Positions 1 to 6,995 of a DNA stretch of 26,555 bases are shown here, piece by piece; the first letter of the stretch is position 1; the number at the start of each line of letters is the position of its first letter. Source of the DNA: Eimeria necatrix (Eukaryota; Apicomplexa; Conoidasida; Eucoccidiorida; Eimeriidae). The stretch covers positions 1-26,555 of the forward strand of contig NW_013654389.1 in NCBI RefSeq assembly GCF_000499385.1, written 5' to 3'. The translations under genes were made by a program, and so were the position numbers. The notes beneath the pieces are model-generated. The model was not told the DNA's origin, searched no databases, and saw only the letters and a list, made by a program, of their open reading frames with translations.

Positions 1-12
1 CCGGCTCGCGCG

Positions 13-14
<2 letters not shown>

Positions 15-59
<45 letters not shown>
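15..59 (+). repeat. (CTG)n triplet array
   Basis: About 15 perfect CTG units on the + strand. The array lies just upstream of the first visible exon of the SR-like gene, so it is probably intronic, as the other CTG arrays in this part of the window are. Confidence 0.9.
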
Positions 60-62
<3 letters not shown>

Positions 63-98
63 ATGCTGCGGCGGCGGCTTGGCGCTGTGTGGGTGCAG

Positions 99-831
<733 letters not shown>

Positions 832-987
832 ACTGGATTTGTCTGCTGCTGCTGCGCAGCAGCAGTTTTGCTGCAGCGCAGCAGCACTGTTGCTGCTGCG
901 CAGCAGCACTTGCTGCTCTTTGAATTCAATAGCGAGGGCGCCGAGTGTACGCGCAGCCCTCTAGGCGCAAACTGCTGCAGGCCGTGC

Positions 988-1001
988 GGTGTACGTACAC
1001 T
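988..1001. promoter_or_regulatory. GTGTACGTACAC palindrome, isolated copy
   Basis: A perfect 12-base palindrome at 989-1000, in spacer DNA downstream of the SR-like gene. It is the same core as the cluster near 2,000. A half-match (GTGTACGCGC) lies about 45 bases upstream at 945-954. A regulatory role is only a guess. Confidence 0.4.
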
Positions 1002-1067
1002 TGGCGAGGGCCGCCCGGGGCTCGCTGGGGCCTGGGCTAAGACTTTCAAGGGGAGAGGGACTGTTTG

Positions 1068-1130
1068 CTGCAGCAGCAGCAGCAGGCCCTGCAGCAGCTG
1101 CAGCAGCAGCAGCAGGCCCTGCAGCAGGTC
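1068..1130 (+). repeat. Imperfect CAG array
   Basis: CAG-rich stretch made of a roughly 33-bp unit (CAG run followed by GCCCTGCAGCAG) repeated about twice. Confidence 0.7.
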
Positions 1131-1186
1131 CTCCAGCGGGACAGCAGCGGCGGCGGTTTTTGTTGCAGCTGCTGCAGCAATTGCTG

Positions 1187-1282
1187 CACCTGCTGCTGCA
1201 CCTGCTGCTGCACCTGCTGCTGCGCCTGCTGCTGCACCTGCTGCTGCACCTGCTGCTGCACCTGCTGCTGCACCTGCTGCTG
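1187..1282 (+). repeat. 12-bp tandem repeat CACCTGCTGCTG, 8 units
   Basis: Eight head-to-tail copies of a 12-bp unit (96 bp), one of them carrying a single A-to-G change. The unit is a CTG array in which every fourth triplet is CAC, which shows expansion by a 12-bp step rather than a 3-bp step. Confidence 0.9.
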
Positions 1283-1727
1283 AAGCCACCTGAAGCGGAA
1301 GACGCGGAGAGAGATGCCGCTGTGTGGAAGTGAGGGTCAGGTGGCGGAAGCAAAGAGCGAGCGTAGGAAGCTGTTGCTGCTGTTGCTGCTGCTGCTGCTG
1401 TTGCTGCTGCGAGAACTGCAGCGCGGGGCGGCTGCTGCTGCACCTAGGCCGAAGGCGAAGGGCAGCAGCAGCAGCAGCAGCAACGCAACAGCTGCTGCAG
1501 GAGCGCCACTAGCAACAGGAGCCCCCGGAAGAGGGGCTTCTTTACTGCGCAGTTTTCTATGGACTAGAACGCCAGCTTTTAGAAGGGGAAATCGGCAGCA
1601 GCAGCAGCTGCCGCGCGGGCAGCTGCTGCTGCTGCTGCTGCTGCTGCATGTGGCTCCAGCGAAGCAGCAACTGTAACTGAAGGAAAGCTTTTGTTGGCGC
1701 GGGCTTGAAGATCGGGCCCAGCGAGCT

Positions 1728-1783
1728 GACTAGCTAGGCAGCTAGCTAGGCAGCTAGCTAGGCAGCTAGCTAGGCAGCTAGCC
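1728..1783 (+). repeat. 12-bp tandem repeat AGCTAGCTAGGC
   Basis: Between four and five copies of a 12-bp unit rich in the self-complementary GCTAGC/CTAG core. The lone GCCAGCTAGCTAGC near 1935-1949 and the degenerate block at 6426-6513 share the same core. Confidence 0.9.
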
Positions 1784-1974
1784 ACGGAACTGGCTGGCGA
1801 CGCGCGTGCAGCAAATGCTGCAGCTAGCTGTGGCTCGGTTTTGCTGCTTCTGTCAGCCACTTCTCTAGAACTTAATTTGTTTTTACAACCAACGAAGGGC
1901 CGCCGCGATATCGCAGCGCTCCTGCATCTTTAATAGCCAGCTAGCTAGCTGTTGCGTCTGTGGGGCCCCCGCGG

Positions 1975-2066
1975 GGTGTACGTACACCTGACGCTCCGCG
2001 GCCCTCAGGTGTACGTACACCCCACGGGCGGCCGCGGCGGCGCCGCTCTTCAGGTGTACGTACACC
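1975..2066. promoter_or_regulatory. Cluster of three GGTGTACGTACACC palindromes
   Basis: Three perfect 14-base palindromes at 1975-1988, 2008-2021 and 2053-2066, spaced 33 and 45 bases apart, with little similarity between the spacers. The last two share a TCAG prefix and a CC suffix. Near-matches follow at 2679-2690 (one mismatch) and 2848-2859 (two mismatches). GTAC-core sites are bound by some apicomplexan ApiAP2 factors such as Plasmodium AP2-G, so a protein-binding site is conceivable. Nothing in the sequence proves it. Confidence 0.5.
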
Positions 2067-3121
2067 CCAGCGAGCGTCAGCTCTGGAGCCGCAGCGCAGC
2101 AGCTCTTTCGGAGTGTTGCCTGCAGCAGTTGCAGCAGCTGCAGCTCCGAATTGTGACGAGGTAGCTTAGCTTTTGCTGCTGCTGCTGCTGCCATGAGGGT
2201 GCGCGCTGCTGCAGCTCAGGTGGCCTCCAGGGCGCCCCTGGGCACACGCGTTTGCTGCCTAGCTCCAAGGAGCTTGCTGCAGCGGGGACGGGGAGTACCT
2301 ACACTGCAGCAGCGGGCAGCAGCAGCAGCAGCAGCTGCTGCTGCAGCAGCAGCAGCAGACTGTGGAGGCCCCCCAGGCTCTCTCTGGCCACAGGAGCTGC
2401 GGGCGCAGCAACAGGAGGCCCCTATAGAAGTAGCCCAGAGGTATAGCGGCTGGGCGTGCAGCTTTTGTATGGCCAGCTCGCTGCAGCTGGGTCACTTCGT
2501 TTCAAGCTACAGGGGGGCCCCGAGACAGTATTAAACATGCATTTTAAACACAAAATAGACTTTGGTCTTTGGGAGATAAAGAGAAGTGAAATAGTTAAGA
2601 AAAAACAAGTAATATGGTGCCCCTTAACTACCCAGGTGGCCCCAGGGGGGCCCCCGAGGGCGCTGCTCCGTAAACTGGGTGTAGGTACACCTGGGAAAAG
2701 GGCCTCCTAGGCCTCTAAGTGTTTTTCTAGGTTTGTTTATTAAAGTTTTTATGAAGTTTGCGCAGTCAAGTTTTCAAAGTTCACTTCGAAGCTGCTTCCT
2801 CGCGTTTTGCTGCTCTGCGCTGCACACCGGCGTTTGAGGCGGCTGCGGTGTACAGACACCCCAACTAGCAGCCGCCATTTCCCGAGCTTTCGCGCTGCAT
2901 CCAGATTCATTTTTTGCAGCAAATTCATAATTTTCAGTTTTGGAACTTCAATTCACAACGCTGGCCACTCCGCAGGGCTGGGGGGCCCCCAACTGGACGG
3001 GGCCCCTAGCCAAAGGGGTTCTGGGAGCATACAGCTGAGGGGCCCCCAGCAGCCCGGGGGAATTCATTGGCCCATGACTCGAAGGACTCTGTGGCCGGCG
3101 AAGCAGGCCTTCTGAGGCGTA

Positions 3122-3124
<3 letters not shown>

Positions 3125-3161
<37 letters not shown>
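3125..3161 (+). repeat. (CAG)n array upstream of the syntaxin start
   Basis: About 12 CAG units on the + strand, opposite in orientation to the CTG arrays inside the downstream gene. Confidence 0.9.
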
Positions 3162-3330
3162 GACCTGCCGCAGACGCTGCGCAGCAGCAGCAACCCACAG
3201 CAGGAGGAACTGCAGCAGCAGCAGCAGCAGCAAGAACAGCAAGCGCGGCCTGTCCCCAGCACCGGCATCAGGGGCCCTCACTGGCCGCAGAAGCACCCAG
3301 CAGCCGAGCAGCAAGAACCAACGCGTCACC

Positions 3331-3331
3331 C

Positions 3332-3412
<81 letters not shown>
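3331..3412 (+). repeat. (CAG/CAA)n array abutting the syntaxin ATG
   Basis: About 27 CAG triplets with CAA interruptions end directly at the inferred ATG (3413-3415). In the syntaxin frame the array reads poly-Ala/Thr. I treat it as 5' UTR because the peptide from the ATG already matches the conserved syntaxin-16 N-terminus. An N-terminal poly-Ala extension cannot be excluded. Confidence 0.85.
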
Positions 3413-3900
3413 ATGGCTGCTTCTCTGGCGTTTCGGGACTTGAGTCCCCTCTTTTTCCGCTTCAAGGCCCAAATAAAAGAAAAGAAACTTCGCTTCACAA
3501 AGCCCAGCGTTTGCCTTCCCAGCCCCACCAGCAGAGCAGCAACGCGTAAGCTGGGCCCCTGCGCCGAGGGTTTAGGGTTTAGGGTTTAGGGTTTAGGGTT
3601 TAGGGTTTAGGGTTTAGGGTTTGCGGCGTGGCGCCTGCAGGCCAGCAGCGGCTCCTCTCCTTCCAAGCAGATGATGAAGAGCTGGGGGTACCCAGCCATC
3701 GGCTGCCTCCCCGCTGGGTGCGTTTAATTCTTTCCAGTTTAAAAATAGGGTTTAGGGTTTAGGGTTTAGGGTTTAGGGTTTAGGGTTTAGGGTTTACGGT
3801 AAGCTTGAGGGCTTGGGCTGCTGCGGCTGCAGGTGGACGCGCTCGAAGAGCTGCACGATGACATAGCGCATCTCAAAGAAAGAAGTACACTGCTGCTGCT

Positions 3901-3945
<45 letters not shown>

Positions 3946-4355
3946 GCTGCTGCTGCTGGGGGGGGTCCTGGAGGGTCGGGCTGTGCCGGCTGCTGCGGGC
4001 GGGCAGCGGGCGCTGCTTTACGCCGGCCTGCAGCAACGGAGGGTTTAGGGTTTAGGGTTTAGGGTTTAGGGTTTAGGGTTTAGGGTTTAGGGTTTGGGGT
4101 TAAGGGGAGTTCTGCCGCTGCGGCTTTTGCTCGAAGGGGCAGCAGCATAAGGCGCAGCAGCAGCGGCCAGGGCGCCTAGGGTTTAGGGTTTAGGGTTTAG
4201 GGTTTAGGGGTGCGAGTCTGCTGCTGCTGCTTCTGCGCAGTGGGGCAGCTGCAGAAGGTGCAGCAGCGGCGGCTGCTGCAGGTCTTTGGGGACTCTTATG
4301 GAGAGACAGCCATAGGAAGAGAAATCGACACCCAAACTGCCCACGTCACCCAGGC

Positions 4356-4413
<58 letters not shown>

Positions 4414-6995
4414 ACTGCGCGGGCCTCTCCCCGCTTGCCTTGTGTGCCTGTGGCGGGGGCCCTTTGGCTGCAGCTTTGCTGCAGTTTGGCTGCTTCAGCA
4501 TTTCCCAGAACTTGTGGAAAGCCAGCAGCTAGGGGCCCCCTGCTGCTGCTGCTGGCTGCTGCTGCAGTGCCCTCAGCAGCAAGTGCGCTTTTGTGCTGCT
4601 GCTGCAGCTCTTTCACCGCTGCGAAGCCAAGCTGCAGCAGCTGGGCCCCCGGGGCCCCTTCCAGGGCTCAGCAACAGATTCTCTGATGCAGCAAAATGCC
4701 CAAAAAGCTGTTGCAGCGCAGCTGCAGGGCCTCAGCCAGGCCTTCCGGCAGCAGCAAAAAGCTTACTTGGAAGGCAAGCCCCACAGGCCCACATCCCCCC
4801 TGGGGGCCCCCAAGGGGGCCCCCAGGGGGGCCCCCAAGGGGGCCCCCACGGGGATTCCTCCGGGGGCCCCCACGGGGTTTTCACGGGAGCCCCCTCGGGG
4901 CCCCCGCAGGACCCCCAGGGGGCCTCCAGGGAGGCCGTCAAGAGGGCCCCCAGGGGGTCCCCCAGGAGAGCCCTCAAGGGGGCCCCCAGGGGGGCCCCCA
5001 GGGGGCCCCCAGGGGGGCCCCCAGGGGGCCCCCAGGGGTACCCCACTAGCTATTGCAGCGGGAAATGAAGGAGCTGAAAAGAGTGGCTGCTAGATGGAGG
5101 CTGGGGAGAGCTGCTGCGGGGCTGGGAGCAGCAAAGGGGTTTTGGTTTTGAGTTGAGGGTTTGTGTGAGGGTTTAGGGTTTTGGAGGGAGGGTTTTGAGA
5201 TGAGGGTTTGTGCGAGGGTTTAGGGTTTTGTGTGCAGAAATTCGACGAAGGTCTCAGGGAGATGATTTGCTTCCTGATGCTCAGGAGTCCACAGCAGCAT
5301 CTTTGTCGATGCAGCGAGTCAGTTCTGCTGCAGCATTTGCAGCTTTTTGTTTTTTATCTTTTTCATTTTTCTTTTTCATTTTTATCTTTTTCTTTTTCCA
5401 CATTTGCAGTTCCCCATGAGAACTTGCTGTTGCTGCGCATGCACCCGGAAGCAGCTTTTTGGAAACTCTCACACTTCGTCTTTGCTGTTTTCTGCTGCTG
5501 GCTGCAGCGGGGCCTGCTGCTGCTTCGCTGCTGCTGCTGCTGCTGCTGCTTCGCTGCTGCTGCTGCTGCTGTTGCCTAAGTGTTTGCTGCCTGCTGCTGG
5601 GCGCCGCAGGGACTCAGCGACGACATGATGGCCGAGTTGGAAGTCCTCGAGTGCGACGTAGACGTCCGGAGGGAGGTGGGTGCTGCTGCTGCTGCTTTCT
5701 GCTGCTGCTGCTTTCTGCTGCTGCTGCTGCTGCTCGCTGCTGCTGCTACTTTTTGCTGCTGCTGTTTTCTGCTGCTGCTCGTGCTTTCTGCTGCCGCTGC
5801 TTTCCGTTGCTGCTGCTCTCTGCTGCTGTCCGTTTGCTGCTGCTTCCTGCTGCTCTTTTCTGCTGCTGCTTTCTACTGCTGTTCTCTGCTGCTGCTTTCT
5901 GCTGCTGCTTTCTGCTGCTGCTTTCTGCTGCTGTGTGCTGTTGCCTGCGAAAGTTCAAAAAGCAAATAAAACTCTAAGCGTTTGGAGGCCTAGTCGTTTG
6001 AACAAGAGTGGACTTTTCGCAGAAGAAACTGTCTCAGAGTCATTTGTCTTTTCTTTTTTGTCTCGCGGCGCCCCCGCGGAGTCTGTTCTTCTTGCTGCAG
6101 CTGTGGGGGCCCCTGCTGCTGCTTCTGTGCGTCACTTTTGCTGCAGGAGATTGCCAAAGTGGCGCAGTCTGTCACGGAGCTTCACCAGCTTTTCAAAGAC
6201 ACAGCAACTCTTGTCATTGAACAAGTGAGTGTTTGCTGCTGTGTGCCGAAGCGGCCGGAGGCGCAGCTGCGGTGTACGTACACCTGCGCGCCAGTGGCTG
6301 CGCTGTCTGCTGCTGAAGCAGCTAGTGGTTAATGTTTTTGTTTCTTTTGAGGCTGCTGCTGAAAGTTCTGGAAATAAAGTTGTTTGTTTCATTTGCAGAG
6401 CAGCTCGCAGTCCTTACGGGGCTCCTTAGCTAGCTAGCCACTAGCTAGCCACCATCTATGCACCAGCTAACGGCCAGCTAGCCACCAGCCAGCCGCGAGC
6501 TAGCTGCGGCGGCGCGTGCTGCTGCTGCGGCTGCTGTTGTGGCTTCATTCTGCTGCTGCGCTGCTGCTGCGTCTGAGTCCAGGGCACTCTGCTGGACCGA
6601 ATTGACTACAACTTGGAGCAGGTGGCGCACCAGTCTTCAGAAGCAACTCGGGAGATTCAAAAAGCTGAGCAGAGCCGGCGAAGCGGCTTTGCAGCAAAGT
6701 GCATTTACGTTCTTTCGCTGACAATCTTTTTTCTTGTGAGCTGCAGGCGCAGCGGCTGCAGCTGCAGCGCATTCCCGGGTGTCTGTACACCGCGCCAGCT
6801 CGCTGCAGCAGACGCGCTTTGGCTGCAAACCCGCGCATTTGCTTCCCGCGCGTAGTGCTCTGCTGCTGCTGCTGCTGCTGTTGCTGCTGCTGTCTTTGCT
6901 TCCTCGCCCAGTCTGGCAAAAGACTTAAGGCTGCACTTGCTGCTGCAGGGGGTTTTCTTTTGCAGCTTGTTCTCCTCATCATCAAGCATACATAA
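3413..6995 (+). CDS. STX16: Syntaxin-16/Tlg2-type Qa-SNARE, ten exons
   Basis: Qa-SNARE predicted to drive vesicle fusion at the trans-Golgi network and endosomes. Exons: 3413-3545, 3641-3717, 3833-3884, 4241-4353, 4608-4773, 5238-5317, 5610-5675, 6147-6224, 6583-6735, 6966-6995. Every junction is in phase, and the total of 948 nt (315 aa) is close to the usual syntaxin-16 length. Residues 7-18 (FRDLSPLFFRFK) resemble the Tlg2/Syp41 N-peptide that binds the SM protein Vps45. RLPPRWVDALEEL spans exons 2-3 and matches the family's PPPKWVD signature. The Habc region contains VTQLFHRCEAKLQQL. The SNARE motif runs from about 208 to 285 (GLSDDMM..., EIAKVAQSVTELHQLFKD, GTLLDRIDYNLEQ, KAEQ), with the zero-layer Gln at residue 255. 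A tail anchor covers about 295-312 and is split by intron 9. Introns 4 and 5 need GC donors; the other donors are GT. No repeats lie in the coding exons. Exons 1-4 and 7-10 are firm; the exon 4/5 and 5/6 joins are likely. Confidence 0.9.
3568..3622 (+). repeat. TTTAGGG array in syntaxin intron 1
   Basis: Nearly eight TTTAGGG units make up more than half of the 95-nt intron 3546-3640 (GTAAGC...CTGCAG). G-rich on the sense strand. Confidence 0.95.
3748..3796 (+). repeat. TTTAGGG array in syntaxin intron 2
   Basis: About seven TTTAGGG units inside the 115-nt intron 3718-3832 (GTGCGT...CTGCAG). Sense strand G-rich. Confidence 0.95.
3890..3958 (+). repeat. (CTG)n array in syntaxin intron 3
   Basis: Interrupted CTG array (some TTG and CTA triplets) beginning a few bases after the donor at 3885 (GTACAC). 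Confidence 0.9.
4041..4095 (+). repeat. TTTAGGG array in syntaxin intron 3 (first)
   Basis: Nearly eight units in the middle of intron 3885-4240, G-rich on the sense strand. Confidence 0.95.
4177..4210 (+). repeat. TTTAGGG array in syntaxin intron 3 (second)
   Basis: Nearly five units about 30 bases before the exon 4 acceptor (TGCGCAG at 4234-4240). It is the second array in this intron, in the same orientation. Confidence 0.95.
4359..4413 (+). repeat. (CTG)n array in syntaxin intron 4
   Basis: About 18 CTG units starting five bases after the end of exon 4 (GC donor at 4354-4355). Confidence 0.95.
4797..5040 (+). repeat. GGGGGCCCCC palindrome array in syntaxin intron 5
   Basis: About 20 degenerate copies of a 12-bp unit built on the palindrome GGGGGCCCCC with an AA or A spacer. 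It is open in all frames as Gly/Pro-rich peptide (GAPRGAPKG-like or GPPGGPQGG-like), which explains the long ORFs on both strands. I assign it to intron 5 because the syntaxin frame resumes only at 5238. Confidence 0.9.
5155..5230 (+). repeat. Degenerate GGGTTT-rich array in syntaxin intron 5
   Basis: Two copies of a roughly 50-bp unit (GATGAGGGTTTGTG or similar, then GAGGGTTTAGGGTTTT). It looks like decayed TTTAGGG sequence just before the exon 6 acceptor (GTGTGCAG at 5230-5237). Confidence 0.75.
5346..5409 (+). other. T-rich pyrimidine tract ending in TTTGCAG, in syntaxin intron 6
   Basis: A roughly 60-base U-rich tract of repeated TTTTTC/TTTTTA ending in a textbook acceptor at 5408-5409. 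No downstream exon fits the reading frame from there, so my model skips it in favour of the acceptor at 5608-5609. It may serve alternative splicing or be a leftover. Confidence 0.5.
5514..5575 (+). repeat. Interrupted CTG array in syntaxin intron 6
   Basis: CTG blocks separated by CTTCG, upstream of exon 7. Confidence 0.85.
5681..5945 (+). repeat. CTG array with TTTCTG interruptions in syntaxin intron 7
   Basis: About 265 bases of (CTGCTG)n broken by TTT, giving a recurring CTGCTGCTTT unit of 9-18 bp. It fills the first half of intron 5676-6146. Confidence 0.9.
6271..6284. promoter_or_regulatory. GGTGTACGTACACC palindrome in syntaxin intron 8
   Basis: A fifth perfect copy of the 12-base core (6272-6283), identical over 14 bases to the cluster at 1975-2066, but inside intron 6225-6582. 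A diverged copy (GTGTCTGTACAC) lies at 6779-6790 in intron 9. Confidence 0.45.
6426..6513 (+). repeat. Degenerate GCTAGC/CCAGCTAGCCAC repeats in syntaxin intron 8
   Basis: A stretch rich in CTAGC and CCAGCTAGCCACC units, related in core to the array at 1728-1783. Confidence 0.7.
6860..6893 (+). repeat. CTG array in syntaxin intron 9
   Basis: About 11 CTG/TTG units in the middle of intron 6736-6965. Confidence 0.85.

Larger units (their letters stand above)
832..3412. other. Repeat-rich spacer between the SR-like and syntaxin genes
   Basis: I found no convincing exon here. The left half is GC-rich, full of CAG/CTG units, 12-bp tandem repeats and GTGTACGTACAC palindromes. About 2530-2960 is AT-richer and looks like plain non-coding DNA. 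The right part (3067-3412) returns to CAG arrays directly upstream of the syntaxin start. It presumably holds the 3' UTR of the SR-like gene and the promoter and 5' UTR of the syntaxin gene, but no core promoter element stood out. Confidence 0.6.

Noticed and set aside
1187..1282. CRISPR array
   Set aside because: Units are 12 bp and contiguous, with no unique spacers, in a eukaryotic genome.
5059..5082. Short exon reading REMKELKR after TATTGCAG in the syntaxin gene
   Set aside because: It looks like syntaxin sequence but needs a phase-0 donor before it that does not exist. The direct 4773|5238 join keeps the frame and the expected length.
4442..5093. Gly/Pro-rich ORFs on both strands (collagen-like GPP/GAP repeats)
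   Set aside because: They come from the GGGGGCCCCC array, which is nearly self-complementary and therefore open on both strands. The syntaxin frame leaves before the array and resumes at 5238.
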